Shown: positions 7,829 through 17,116 of the stretch, in pieces
Numbering within the stretch: position 1 is the stretch's first letter
Layout: every line of letters starts with the position of its first letter
DNA from: Nostoc sp. FACHB-152
Lineage (GTDB): Bacteria; Cyanobacteriota; Cyanobacteriia; Cyanobacteriales; Nostocaceae
Direction of reading: 5' to 3'
Assembly (NCBI RefSeq): GCF_014697475.1
Contig: NZ_JACJRV010000039.1
Coordinates: forward strand, 1-62,809
Length of the DNA: 62,809 nt
The notes under the pieces: generated by a model
Database searches by the model: none
The model's input: the letters and a program-made list of their open reading frames with translations, nothing else
What the model was told of the DNA's origin: nothing
Position numbers and translations under genes: made by a program

Positions 7829-8494
7829 TTAGGCTTGTGTCTCAAATACACCCACAGGACAAGCAACATTTGTCCCGCCTAAACCACAATAGCCATTGGG
7901 ATTTTTAGCTAGATACTGCTGATGATAAGCTTCAGCGTAGTAAAACTGTGGTGCATCTAAAATTTCTGTAGTAATCTCGCCATAACCTGAGCTAGTCAGT
8001 GCTTGCTGATAAGCTTCTTTTGATGCTTCTGCTTGCTGTTTTTGGCTTTGGGAATAGACATAAATCCCCGAACGGTATTGTGTGCCAACGTCATTACCTT
8101 GGCGCATTCCTTGGGTGGGGTTGTGGCTTTCCCAAAAAACTTTTAGTAGTTGGGCATAACTAATAATTTGAGGGTCAAATACAACTAAGACAACCTCATT
8201 GTGACCAGTCATGCCAGTACAAACTTCTTCGTAGCTAGGGTTAGGTGTAACGCCAGCAGCATAACCGACAGCAGTGGTGTAAACTCCAGGGAGTTGCCAA
8301 AATTTACGTTCTGCACCCCAAAAACAGCCCAACCCAAATACCACTTGCTCCATGCCTTGGGGAAACGGCGGTTTTAGAGGATTATTATTCACATAGTGAT
8401 TTGCAGGTACAGGCATTTCCTTAGCTCGTCCTGGCAACGCTTCTTCAGGAGTGGGGAGAGCCAGCTTTTTTTTACCAAATCCAAATAGCACCAT
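7829..8494 (-). CDS. msrA: Peptide methionine sulfoxide reductase MsrA
   Basis: MsrA reduces methionine-S-sulfoxide in proteins using thioredoxin, repairing oxidative damage. The catalytic motif GCFWG is at residues 56-60 (Cys57), followed by the usual VGYAAG, HNEVV(L)[14 protein letters not shown] and GTQYRSGIY blocks. Cys residues near the C-terminus (YCGLGG and ACPVG) are candidate resolving cysteines. At 221 residues it is longer than minimal MsrA because of about 50 N-terminal residues ([20 protein letters not shown]), an extension common in cyanobacterial and plant forms. No MsrB neighbour is seen. Confidence 0.96.
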   Translation of the reverse strand: MVLFGFGKKKLALPTPEEALPGRAKEMPVPANHYVNNNPLKPPFPQGMEQVVFGLGCFWGAERKFWQLPGVYTTAVGYAAGVTPNPSYEEVCTGMTGHNEVVLVVFDPQIISYAQLLKVFWESHNPTQGMRQGNDVGTQYRSGIYVYSQSQKQQAEASKEAYQQALTSSGYGEITTEILDAPQFYYAEAYHQQYLAKNPNGYCGLGGTNVACPVGVFETQA

Positions 8495-8716
8495 TGGTTC
8501 TAACTCTGCTGTTTGATATACATCTTTACTGTAGTTAATATTTTAACGATTCTGGCGATCGCTACGGATATTACTACTTCACCTCCAGTACTCAAAAAGA
8601 ATTAAATTATCATCGAACTTGGCTTTACCACGAGTTGCCTAAACAGACTGAAGACATTCATCGAAGTCATCACCTGTCCAAGTCCCTGCGTGTCTGAAGA
8701 TGGAACAGACTTTCAA

Positions 8717-8753
8717 CCCTATTGCCTATTGCCTGTTGCCTGTTGCCTGCTGT
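8717..8753. repeat. Heptamer repeat (TTGCCTA/TTGCCTG)
   Basis: About five tandem heptamers of the short tandemly repeated repetitive type known from heterocystous cyanobacteria begin directly after the stop codon of the helicase-like gene. Similar runs lie at 3929-3953, 35341-35396, 41115-41144 and 59461-59488. Confidence 0.85.
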
Positions 8754-8754
8754 A

Positions 8755-10953
8755 TCAAGCTACATCAGAAACAACGGAAACAGAGGTATGCACCAAGGGT
8801 AACAGAGGCCCTAGTTGTTCTTGTCCGTTGACGGCTAAATCGCTGTGACACAAATAAACTTTGTCAGATACACGCGACAATAAATCTGCCAAAATTCGCT
8901 TTAGCCTTTCTTGTTCGGTTAATTTTTCATCCTCTGCTGTCCAAGGTTGACCTAGCCTGTCTCGCAAAAATAACGGCGCACCAAATAAAGTGGCTGCACC
9001 ACCTTTCGCCCACAACGGTGAACCAGCATCTAGCCAAAAATGCCAACGATGCGATCGCCGACTCGAACGATATTGGAAAATAGTAGCTAAGGTGACTGCT
9101 TTTTTCGCTGGGCCGATAGGGCGCAGTGGGTAAGGATTGGCAGTAATCGTACCACGCCGCAACAATTGAATAAATTCCGCTAAAGTATTGCTGAGTAAAT
9201 ATTGCTCCCCTGCTCCTCTGCTTTCTTGCCTTAACCTCGTATCAATTTCCCAATAATGCTGGGCAGTTTCTAGCAATTCGCGCAGTGCTGCCATTTGGTC
9301 GTAGGGTGGGTTACTGTCTTTGCACAGAAAATCTTGAATTGCCAGATATAACAAAGAAATTGGGCTAGGAATTAAACGCTGTTCTTGTTGCGATCGCTGC
9401 CGTTCAATCCACTGTAATATCTCACTATAAGCTGTGGTCGCTGCATAGCCGATTCTATCCCAACGCTCAAAGGATGTTACAGGTAACAAATTAGGACGCT
9501 CAGGATGCGGTACAAAGCAGTAATCAGCAATTAAACCAGCACGTACCGGGTCAATCTGACTGCTAAATGACTGCTGATTAAATACTCCCCCCTGCTCCCC
9601 GGCTCCCCTGCTCCCCTTCCTACTCAGTACCAGCAACATCTCCGCCACTGCATCTCGGTCTACTAAGCGTCCCAAGCCAGGATAAACTAGTGCCAACATG
9701 GTCAGCAAAGCCCGAATCATCGGTGAACTAATCAAGGGGCGTTGGTCGTTGAGTGATTCGACGGGGATATTTTGCTTGGTCAGAATTTCTGTCAGGGTGT
9801 AACGGGCGATCGCATCCAAACCTGGTGCTATAATTGCTACTTCTTCTGGTTGTACTTGTCCTAACTTAATTGCCTTGCCTATCACCTCGGCTGTTTTTCG
9901 CAGGATCTCTGCACGGGATGTCATTTGAATCGACTGCACTATTCCCGGTAACTCGACCATCACCATTGGTTGGGTAATAAAATCTACCATTGGTGTAGCG
10001 AGTCTATCTGCTAATGATGGTTGAACTGGCTCATACAAAGTTTCTATTCGACAGTGCCTTGCCAACCCTTCCATATAATTAGGATCTGCCCCTAATCCCA
10101 GGCGTATTGCACCATCAGGATTGTAACTAAATGCGCCAATAGCACCTTGAGCGAGAAGTGTCTCAAACAGCTGACGTGCTACCCCCGGATATTCATCAAC
10201 ATCATCAGCGAGAATTGCTTGATATCTTTGTTTGAGGCGTTCTTGGTAATGGCGATCGCTTAATAAATGCTGAGTGTAGAGTTCAGTTATAATTCCATAG
10301 GTTAGTAAGCCTCGTTCTAAACACCAGTTACGCCAATCTAGCAGCAAAGATGCTAAAAATTCCGGCTCTAGATTTACGCCACTTTCTTCTAAGCCCGTTT
10401 CTAAAACCTCAGCAATGGCTTCGCAAGGTTTACCACTGTAAGCGGCTAACTGCAATAAGTCTAAAATCCGTCGCACGAAACGGTACTCATTCACTCCCGC
10501 GCGCTGCAAAACTTCCGCATCCAATTGCTCACGCCACAGTTTTGTTGCTAATTCCTGTTCGGTTTCTGGGCGCAGTCTTACCGGAAATTGAGCTTTTAAA
10601 TTTAACAACTCAATCAATAAAGGCCAAAATAAAATTACCTCATCTTGAAAAAATCCCAACGGAGTTTTACCCCTAATTGGATATTTTCCTAAAGTTTTGG
10701 TAACTATTTTATCAGCCAACTCGCGGCGATTGTCATCATTGGCGGCTAAAACTAAGACTCCTGCTTCTGCTTGCTTCAAAGCCAGCGTTTTCGGTATAGA
10801 TGTACCTGCTTTCTGACCTCGTTTTTTAGTATAAAATAATTCATTGTTATGATGCTCGATTTGCAGCCAGCGACAAAAATGCTCTACCAAGCGAGTTGTC
10901 TTACCACTGCGACTAGTGCCGACAATCCAAACAGAATGAGAAACCACAAACAT
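8755..10953 (-). CDS. Helicase-like ATPase (UvrD/AddB-type recombination protein), with two in-frame repeat insertions
   Basis: Walker A is GTSRSGKTT (about residues 12-20) and a Walker B-like ILADDVDEYP is near residue 250, the arrangement of superfamily 1 / AddB-type nuclease-helicase proteins. Segments such as EEVAIIAPGLDAIARYTLTE and NIPVESLNDQRPL fit the second motor domain. A role in double-strand-break processing or recombination is an inference; cyanobacterial relatives are often labelled only recombinase-family proteins. Two insertions, SRGAGEQGGVFNQQ near residue 450 and RQESRGAGEQ near residue 579, are encoded by copies of the intergenic CTCCCCTGCTCC repeat and keep the frame. It is divergent from pxcA, with about 80 bases between them. 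Confidence 0.75.
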   Translation of the reverse strand: MFVVSHSVWIVGTSRSGKTTRLVEHFCRWLQIEHHNNELFYTKKRGQKAGTSIPKTLALKQAEAGVLVLAANDDNRRELADKIVTKTLGKYPIRGKTPLGFFQDEVILFWPLLIELLNLKAQFPVRLRPETEQELATKLWREQLDAEVLQRAGVNEYRFVRRILDLLQLAAYSGKPCEAIAEVLETGLEESGVNLEPEFLASLLLDWRNWCLERGLLTYGIITELYTQHLLSDRHYQERLKQRYQAILADDVDEYPGVARQLFETLLAQGAIGAFSYNPDGAIRLGLGADPNYMEGLARHCRIETLYEPVQPSLADRLATPMVDFITQPMVMVELPGIVQSIQMTSRAEILRKTAEVIGKAIKLGQVQPEEVAIIAPGLDAIARYTLTEILTKQNIPVESLNDQRPLISSPMIRALLTMLALVYPGLGRLVDRDAVAEMLLVLSRKGSRGAGEQGGVFNQQSFSSQIDPVRAGLIADYCFVPHPERPNLLPVTSFERWDRIGYAATTAYSEILQWIERQRSQQEQRLIPSPISLLYLAIQDFLCKDSNPPYDQMAALRELLETAQHYWEIDTRLRQESRGAGEQYLLSNTLAEFIQLLRRGTITANPYPLRPIGPAKKAVTLATIFQYRSSRRSHRWHFWLDAGSPLWAKGGAATLFGAPLFLRDRLGQPWTAEDEKLTEQERLKRILADLLSRVSDKVYLCHSDLAVNGQEQLGPLLPLVHTSVSVVSDVA
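9187..9235. repeat. CTCCCCTGCTCC-type repeat inside a coding region (copy 1)
   Basis: CTGAGTAAATATTGCTCCCC and the following TGCTCCTCTGCT match the intergenic copy at 7769-7815 nearly base for base. On the minus strand it encodes ESRGAGEQYLLS of the helicase-like protein. Confidence 0.8.
9571..9630. repeat. CTCCCCTGCTCC-type repeat inside a coding region (copy 2)
   Basis: CTGCTGATTAAATACTCCCC followed by CTGCTCCCCGGCTCCCC is a diverged copy of the 7769-7815 repeat. On the minus strand it encodes GSRGAGEQGGVFNQQ, again leaving the frame intact. Confidence 0.75.
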
Positions 10954-11034
10954 TCTCCTTGTAGATTTGTTAGTATAGCTCGTGCGTTAATTTAGGGTTA
11001 AGAAGTACTAAAAAAGGCTGGATGATTGCCTACG

Positions 11035-12366
11035 ATGAATAACTTTGCGTTTAGCCAAAAAATTTACTCTTACTTACTAGCTGCTTACCGTTGGTATTTA
11101 CTCACACCACAGCGTTCTCTTGATGAAGCATATAAAGCAGCATTACACATTAAAGCCATAGAAGATGAACATTTCAATGGTAAGCAGGTAGATGCGACCT
11201 CAAGCGGCTATAGCAGCAGTGTAATGGATTATTTTGAGATAGATTTGCGAAAACAGTTAAAAATTGCCCGGATGCGGCTGACAGAGTTTCGAGCTAGTCG
11301 CTGGTTTTCTAACGAATCTAATCAAAAAGCTGCACGAAAAACAGGTATAGAATATCCAAGCCCTGCTGTAACTTTAGAAAAGCTAAGATTCATTGATGAA
11401 GTCATATCAAAATATACGATATCCGATATTGATGAGCCTGTTGTAGATGTAATTAAACCACAACAAATAGTTAAATTTGATGGTGCGAAGATGGAACCAT
11501 CACCCGTAATATTACCAAATAAAAATGTCGAACAAATTCCCAGACCGAAACAAAAACCTCTTGGCAAAGCTAATACAACAGGTATATTACCACGTTCAAT
11601 TTTAAGCACGATCGCCCGTCTTCAAGTTGAGTTAGATCCTAATTCAGAGCAGGATGTTGTACAAAACTTTCGTCAAGCACAAAGACGAACAATTATATCT
11701 ATCAGATTTATATTGTTACTGATTATTGTACCCCTGTTAACTCATCAACTGGCGAAAACTTTAGTTGTCGGGCCATTAATTAACCATTTTAGACCTGCCG
11801 AAGCAACAAATGTCTTCATAAATGTTGAAATGGAAGAAGAAGCCTTAGCAGAGTTGCACAGGTTTGAAGAGAGAGTCAAATTTGAAAGTTTGATTTTTAA
11901 TCATCCACCCATTTCAGGGGAAGAATTAGAAAATCGCCTGAAAGAAAAGGCGGAAGAACTGGCTGAAGAATTTCGCGGTGAAAGTGCCAACGCCATTAAA
12001 AATGTTTTTTCGGATATGTTTTCTGTTGTGGCTTTCATTTGGCTGTTACTTGTAAGTAAGCCAGCGATCGCAGTTCTTAAAGAATTCTTTGATAATGTAG
12101 TTTATGGGCTGAGTGATAGTGCCAAAGCATTTATTATCATTTTGTTTACCGATGTATTTGTGGGATTTCACTCGCCCCACGGTTGGGAAGTGATTTTAGA
12201 AGGCATATCTCGTCATTGGGGTTTACCTGCCAACCGAGATTTTATCTTCTTATTTATTGCTACATTTCCAGTGATTTTAGATACCATTTTTAAATACTGG
12301 ATATTCCGTTACCTCAACCGTATTTCGCCTTCTGCTGTTGCTACCTACCGCAATATGAACGAGTAA
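11035..12366 (+). CDS. pxcA: Proton extrusion protein PxcA (CemA family)
   Basis: PxcA/CotA is an inner-membrane protein related to the chloroplast CemA protein, needed for light-induced proton efflux and, through it, inorganic-carbon uptake. The long hydrophilic N-terminus, the first membrane helix (SIRFILLLIIVPLLTHQLAK, about residue 225), a charged coiled-coil stretch (EMEEEALAELHRFEE), and the C-terminal block HSPHGWEVILEG, then YWIFRYLNRISPSAVATYRN, are characteristic. I choose the ATG at 11035 (MNNFAFSQKIY); the frame also opens with a TTG at 11026. The mltA-like gene follows 75 bases downstream on the same strand, so co-transcription is possible. Confidence 0.93.
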   Translation: MNNFAFSQKIYSYLLAAYRWYLLTPQRSLDEAYKAALHIKAIEDEHFNGKQVDATSSGYSSSVMDYFEIDLRKQLKIARMRLTEFRASRWFSNESNQKAARKTGIEYPSPAVTLEKLRFIDEVISKYTISDIDEPVVDVIKPQQIVKFDGAKMEPSPVILPNKNVEQIPRPKQKPLGKANTTGILPRSILSTIARLQVELDPNSEQDVVQNFRQAQRRTIISIRFILLLIIVPLLTHQLAKTLVVGPLINHFRPAEATNVFINVEMEEEALAELHRFEERVKFESLIFNHPPISGEELENRLKEKAEELAEEFRGESANAIKNVFSDMFSVVAFIWLLLVSKPAIAVLKEFFDNVVYGLSDSAKAFIIILFTDVFVGFHSPHGWEVILEGISRHWGLPANRDFIFLFIATFPVILDTIFKYWIFRYLNRISPSAVATYRNMNE

Positions 12367-12441
12367 ATAGTAGGGGATAGCTTACAGGTTACAGATTTAG
12401 ATGCCCTAACCTATACTTTGATTGCTATATCAATTTTTTGG

Positions 12442-13698
12442 ATGAGATACCACTTAGCGACTATCAGCATCAACATCCCCTTAATTCTGTTCGTTTTTGG
12501 AGTGCAGATACCACCATTAGGACACAGGGAACTTAGTCCATTAGAATGTCAAATCAGTAAGTGGAATATCCCAGGGTCTTTACCAAGTAAACTACAACCA
12601 CTCATCCAAAGATCGCCAATTACTTGTTGTCAAACTGACTTATCTTGTTTAGATCAAGTTCTCTACCAAGAAGACAACAGCAATTTAGCCCAAAAAAAAG
12701 CACTTGTAACCTCTATTGACCGCAGTTTAAAATATCTCCAAACACCTCAAGCTGTTGCAACTTATCAAAGCTATCCGGTAAAAGAAATTACACGCGATCG
12801 CATCATTAAAAGTTTACAAAGATTCCGCGAACTATTAGTTAACTCTCAATCTGCCACAGAACTTCATGCAGCTATAGAAAAAGAGTTTGTCTATTATCAG
12901 TCAGTAGGTAAAGACCAAAAAGGCACAGTTTTGTTTACTGCTTATTATGAGCCACTATATATTGCTAGTCGTGTGCCGACAGCAGAATTTCGCTATCCTG
13001 TTTATCGATTACCCCCTGATTTCAACAATTGGCCTCAGCCTCATCCTACCCGCAGCCAATTAGAAGGCGCAGACGGCTTACAAGCTGCAAAAGGCAAATT
13101 AAAAGGAACAGAATTATTTTGGTTGCGCGATCGCCTTGAACCTTATATGATTCAAATTCAAGGTTCGGCAAAACTTCAGTTAACCGATGGAACCCAAACA
13201 AGTATCGGTTACGCCGGCAATACAGGTTATAACTACAAAAGTATTGGGCGAGAACTTGCCAACGATGGCAAACTGCCTTTACAGGGGATGACGATGCCAA
13301 TTATCCTCGATTATTTTCAACAGCATCCCCCAGAATTAAATATTTATATTCCCCGCGATCCTAGCTTTGTCTTTTTTCAAGAAAACCACGGCGCACCAGC
13401 CCAAGGTTCTATCAATGTACCACTCACAGCCGAACGCTCCATTGCTACAGATAAATCTCTCATGCCTCCCGGTGCTTTAGCTTTAATTCGCGCCGCTTTT
13501 CCCTTTGTTACCGCTAACGGCGAAATGCAACATCGAATTGTTAGCAGATACGTGCTTGACCAGGACACAGGCGGTGCAATTAAAGGTGCCGGGAGAGTCG
13601 ATTATTTTTTAGGGACTGGGAAAATAGCAGGCGAGAGGGCTGGGGTGACAGTTAGCAATGGACAATTATTTTATCTATTAATAAAGCCCACACCATAG
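12442..13698 (+). CDS. mltA: MltA-type lytic transglycosylase
   Basis: MltA enzymes cleave peptidoglycan glycan strands with formation of 1,6-anhydro-muropeptides. The protein has a hydrophobic leader (ISINIPLILFVFGVQIPPLG), the MltA domain with FTAYYEPLY and YMIQIQGSAKLQL, and the C-terminal 3D domain RYVLDQDTGGAIKGAGRVDY, whose aspartates (including the DxGGAIKG...D pattern) form the catalytic site. Length is normal for cyanobacterial members. No lipobox is obvious in the leader. I take the ATG at 12442; an upstream TTG at 12418 is also in frame. It probably acts in the periplasm on wall turnover. Confidence 0.93.
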   Translation: MRYHLATISINIPLILFVFGVQIPPLGHRELSPLECQISKWNIPGSLPSKLQPLIQRSPITCCQTDLSCLDQVLYQEDNSNLAQKKALVTSIDRSLKYLQTPQAVATYQSYPVKEITRDRIIKSLQRFRELLVNSQSATELHAAIEKEFVYYQSVGKDQKGTVLFTAYYEPLYIASRVPTAEFRYPVYRLPPDFNNWPQPHPTRSQLEGADGLQAAKGKLKGTELFWLRDRLEPYMIQIQGSAKLQLTDGTQTSIGYAGNTGYNYKSIGRELANDGKLPLQGMTMPIILDYFQQHPPELNIYIPRDPSFVFFQENHGAPAQGSINVPLTAERSIATDKSLMPPGALALIRAAFPFVTANGEMQHRIVSRYVLDQDTGGAIKGAGRVDYFLGTGKIAGERAGVTVSNGQLFYLLIKPTP

Positions 13699-13754
13699 AA
13701 AAAACTCTAGGAACATTTAACTCAAAAGATAAAATTTTGTTATGAAAAACTATC

Positions 13755-13852
13755 TATAGCAAACCGTGGAGGATATCCAAACAAATCTTTTGCAAGAGTT
13801 CCTATTGCCTGCCTCCACGACTAGTTTGTAAATTAAATAGGATTGCTGTATA
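13755..13852 (+). repeat. MITE-like element family 2, copy A (98 bp)
   Basis: It begins TATAGCAAACCGTGGAGGAT and ends AAATTAAATAGGATTGCTGT followed by ATA, matching 51284-51381 over the full length and 59426-59519 in reverse. The ends are imperfect inverted repeats (TATAGCAAxCC... / ...GGATTGCTATA). Confidence 0.82.
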
Positions 13853-14346
13853 TCAAAAAATCTCAGATTTTTCTACTGTAATTATAGTGTAAATAAAAAA
13901 TTAATTAAACTTACTAAATACTGAAAACTACAGTTATCTTTTCCTCAGTATAAAGCAATAATAAAGACAGTTGGGTTTTAAATAGTAAAGTTGTACAAAA
14001 TAGCCTTAAATTAAGTTAAACATAATGGCATATAGGAAAAATATAATTATTAAAAATACTGCTCATTAAAGTTTAACTAATACTACAAAATACAGCCTTG
14101 GAAAAGATGATTTTTAAAACACAAAGTACGATTTTCTAAGGTATGCAGACATAAAAAAGTTACAAACTCAGAGGTAATTTTTGCAACTATTTTGTTGTGC
14201 ATTATTAGAAGGCTGATTAAAGATTATTAAATTACTGAGTTTACTTCTGCATAAACTAATTGCAGCAAATCCTTTTGTCTATGCTGCTAATTATCGAATT
14301 TTTTGCTATTAAACATTTCTGAATTTAGTATTTATTACAGAGGTTT
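13853..14346. other. AT-rich intergenic region upstream of the terpene synthase
   Basis: About 490 bases with long A/T stretches and no credible open frame. A promoter for the terpene synthase gene is expected here. I cannot point to specific -35/-10 boxes with confidence. The bases directly before the ATG (TTACAGAGGTTT) contain a plausible ribosome binding site, AGAGG. Confidence 0.5.
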
Positions 14347-15315
14347 ATGGAAAATTTAACTTTTCCCGATTTGTACTGCCCATTTTCATCCCAAATCAAT
14401 AAATATGGTAATGTTCTAGAAGATTATTCTTTGAAATGGTTACACCACTTTGATTTGCTAGCAAATGAATCAGCTTATCAGCGTTTTGCAAAATCGAAAT
14501 TTTATTTATTAGCAGCAGGTACTTACCCTTATTGTGAGCTAGAAACTCTCAAAATTACGAGTGATTGGCACACCTGGTTATTTATTTGGGATGACCAATG
14601 TGATATGTCAGATTTAGGAAAACAACCTGAGGCTATAAATCTTTATCATCAAAGATTTATAGAAATATTGCTGGGAGCCGAACTGACAAGCCAAGATATA
14701 GCTTTGAGTCATGCTTTAAATGAGTTAAGACAACGAATTTTGCAAAGAGGTAATGCAAAATGGTATGAACACTTTGTCAGATGTTGTCAAAATTATTTTC
14801 AAGGATGCTTTTTACAAGCTCAATACCGCGCTCAGGGAATTGTGCCTAGCGTTAACACATATATTATGATCCGCAATTTATGTTCAGCTGTGGATAGTTG
14901 TCTCGCATTAATTGAACTAGGACAAGAAATCAAGCATCTTGGCTATATCAGAGAACATTACATCTTGAAACAACTTAATGTAATGACCAACAATATTATT
15001 TCTTGGTGTAACGATATTTTTTCTGCCCGCAGAGAGATAGAAAGTGGTGATGTTCATAATTTAGTATTTATCTTACATTATCACCACCAAATTAGTTTAG
15101 GAGAAGCTGTCAAACTAGCGGCTAAAATGCATGATAAAAAAGTAAAAGACTTACTTATTTTAGAATCATCTATTCCATCATTTGGAGAAAAATTAGATGA
15201 TGAAACTGCAAAATATATTTCAGGACTACATTCATGGATACGTGGCAATCTAGATTGGTATTTTCAGTCTGATCGTTATCAAAATCAAGGCAAACTTGAG
15301 CTTGCTAAACTCTAA
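14347..15315 (+). CDS. Class I sesquiterpene synthase
   Basis: The enzyme ionises farnesyl diphosphate and cyclises it. The metal-binding aspartate-rich motif is WDDQCD (residues 82-86 for DDQCD), and the NSE triad is NDIFSARRE (222-230), both intact and at the usual spacing for bacterial terpene cyclases. Length (322) and the whole sequence pattern resemble the Nostoc sesquiterpene synthases described as germacrene A and 8a-epi-alpha-selinene synthases. The precise product cannot be read from sequence. The P450 gene follows 103 bases downstream on the same strand, so the pair probably makes an oxidised sesquiterpene. Confidence 0.93.
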   Translation: MENLTFPDLYCPFSSQINKYGNVLEDYSLKWLHHFDLLANESAYQRFAKSKFYLLAAGTYPYCELETLKITSDWHTWLFIWDDQCDMSDLGKQPEAINLYHQRFIEILLGAELTSQDIALSHALNELRQRILQRGNAKWYEHFVRCCQNYFQGCFLQAQYRAQGIVPSVNTYIMIRNLCSAVDSCLALIELGQEIKHLGYIREHYILKQLNVMTNNIISWCNDIFSARREIESGDVHNLVFILHYHHQISLGEAVKLAAKMHDKKVKDLLILESSIPSFGEKLDDETAKYISGLHSWIRGNLDWYFQSDRYQNQGKLELAKL

Positions 15316-15418
15316 ATGTTTAAAAATATATACAGCAAAAAGCAATTCTGTTAATAAGTAATAGTTAACTATTTGTTAATCAGATAAGAGCAATTTGTGA
15401 TTACTAGGAAATATTACA

Positions 15419-16798
15419 ATGTCATTACCTAATCCGCTCCAAACTCAGCCTTTTATTCAAAAGTGGCAATGGTTACTTGATCCGGTTAGATATCTGGAAA
15501 ATGCAGCTACAAAATATCCTGATATTTTTACTGGTGACATACTGGGTTTTGAGTGTCCAGTAGTATTTGTAAACCATCCCGCAGGTATTCAACAGATTTT
15601 TACTAATGATCGCAAAAAGTTTGCTGCCCTCGGTGAAGTTAACAAACTTTTTCAACCCTTAATTGGCAATACTTCAACACTGATGTTAGACGGCGATCGC
15701 CACAAACAACGCCGACAATTGTTGATGCCTCCCTTTCACGGTGAGCGGATGCGAACTTATGGTTCTTTAATTTGTCATATTACTCAAAAGGTCTTGAGTC
15801 AGTTCCCGCTAAACAAAGCTTTTTCTGCTCGAACTCTAGCACAAGAAATATCGTTGTCAGTTATCTTAGAAGCTGTTTTTGGCTTACATGAAGGAGAACG
15901 TTACTATCAAATCAAGCATTTATTAGCTTTGCTGATGGATGTCTTTCAGTCACCACTCGCTTCTGGTTTTCTATTATTGCCCTTTTTGCAGCAAGATTTA
16001 GGCCCTTGGAGTCCTTGGGGACAGTTTCTGCGTGTACGACAGCAGATTGATAAATTACTTTACGCTGAAATTGCTGAACGTCGAGAAGAGGCTGATTCTA
16101 ATCGCATCGATGTCCTTTCGTTATTGATGTCAGCCAGAGATGAAACAGGTAATGGGATGACTGATGAAGAGTTGCGTGATGAGTTAATGACCCTGTTGTT
16201 GGGAGGACATGAAACTGCTGCAACGACAATGGCTTGGGCATTGTATTGGATTCATTATCAGCCAGAAGTTCGGGAAAAATTACTTCAAGAACTGGATACT
16301 CTGGGTGACGACCCAGATCCCATGACTATTTTCCATTTGCCTTATTTGACCAATATCATTAATGAAACTCTGCGGATATACCCTGTTTTGGTGGCGAGTT
16401 TACCCAGAGTAGTACAGGAACCTGTTGAATTACTGGGCCATCCCTTAGAGGCTGGTACTATCGTAGTTGCTGGCATTTATCTCACTCATCATAGCGAGAG
16501 TATATATGTAGACCCAGAGAAGTTTCAGCCAGAGCGATTTCTCAATAAACTATTTTCTCCCTATGAATATATGCCCTTTGGGGGTGGTGTTCGTCGCTGT
16601 ATAGGTGAGGCTCTAGCAATGTTTGAGATGAAATTAGTATTAGCCAAAATTTTATCTAACTATCAACTCCAGTTAAAAAGTAAGCAACCAGAAAAAGCTC
16701 AACGTCGAGGTGTCTCTTTAGCCCCAGGCAATGGAGTCAAGATGGTAATAAAAGACCGACGTGTGCGCCAAAAGTCTGTAATTCCTATGGCAAATTAA
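15419..16798 (+). CDS. Cytochrome P450 (CYP110-like)
   Basis: All P450 landmarks are visible: I-helix oxygen-binding segment LLGGHETAATT (about residues 260-270), ExxR as ETLR (316-319), the PERF-type PEKFQPERF, and the heme loop FGGGVRRCIGEALAMF with the Cys ligand at residue 394. No membrane anchor, as in bacterial P450s. CYP110 is the cyanobacterial family usually found next to Nostoc sesquiterpene synthases, so it probably hydroxylates or otherwise oxidises the product of the preceding gene; partner ferredoxin and reductase are not encoded here. ATG at 15419 preceded by a weak ribosome site. Confidence 0.93.
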   Translation: MSLPNPLQTQPFIQKWQWLLDPVRYLENAATKYPDIFTGDILGFECPVVFVNHPAGIQQIFTNDRKKFAALGEVNKLFQPLIGNTSTLMLDGDRHKQRRQLLMPPFHGERMRTYGSLICHITQKVLSQFPLNKAFSARTLAQEISLSVILEAVFGLHEGERYYQIKHLLALLMDVFQSPLASGFLLLPFLQQDLGPWSPWGQFLRVRQQIDKLLYAEIAERREEADSNRIDVLSLLMSARDETGNGMTDEELRDELMTLLLGGHETAATTMAWALYWIHYQPEVREKLLQELDTLGDDPDPMTIFHLPYLTNIINETLRIYPVLVASLPRVVQEPVELLGHPLEAGTIVVAGIYLTHHSESIYVDPEKFQPERFLNKLFSPYEYMPFGGGVRRCIGEALAMFEMKLVLAKILSNYQLQLKSKQPEKAQRRGVSLAPGNGVKMVIKDRRVRQKSVIPMAN

Positions 16799-16953
16799 TC
16801 TCAGAGGATGTCTGAAAAGTATTAAATATTTCTCTTTATCCCCTTGTCCTCTTTAATGCCCCTTGAAAAGCACGGTGATTTCATACGAAAAAATAAAAAT
16901 CTATAAGTCGTGATTGATTTGTTTTGTAGCAGAGATCTTGACCCCTCTCCAAA

Positions 16954-17044
16954 CCTCTCCCACGAGGGGAGAGGCTTTGAAATACAGTTGTCTTTTTTCT
17001 CTGATTATATGAAACCACCCTGCACTCTCTCCTACGAGGAGAGA
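16954..17044. terminator. Two hairpins between convergent genes
   Basis: CCTCTCCC-ACGAG-GGGAGAGG (16954-16974) and TCTCTCCT-ACG-AGGAGAGA (17026-17044) are two perfect 8-base-arm stem-loops of the same sequence type. They sit in the 318-base gap between the P450 (+) and the large kinase (-), where a two-way terminator would be useful. They are also typical dispersed hairpin repeats of Nostoc genomes, so the terminator role is an inference. Confidence 0.55.
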
Positions 17045-17116
17045 TTCTTCCAGCATTACTGAATTGATGTTCTAGTGGCGATTCGATAACTTGTGTGTAC
17101 ACAGTAGGACATCCCT

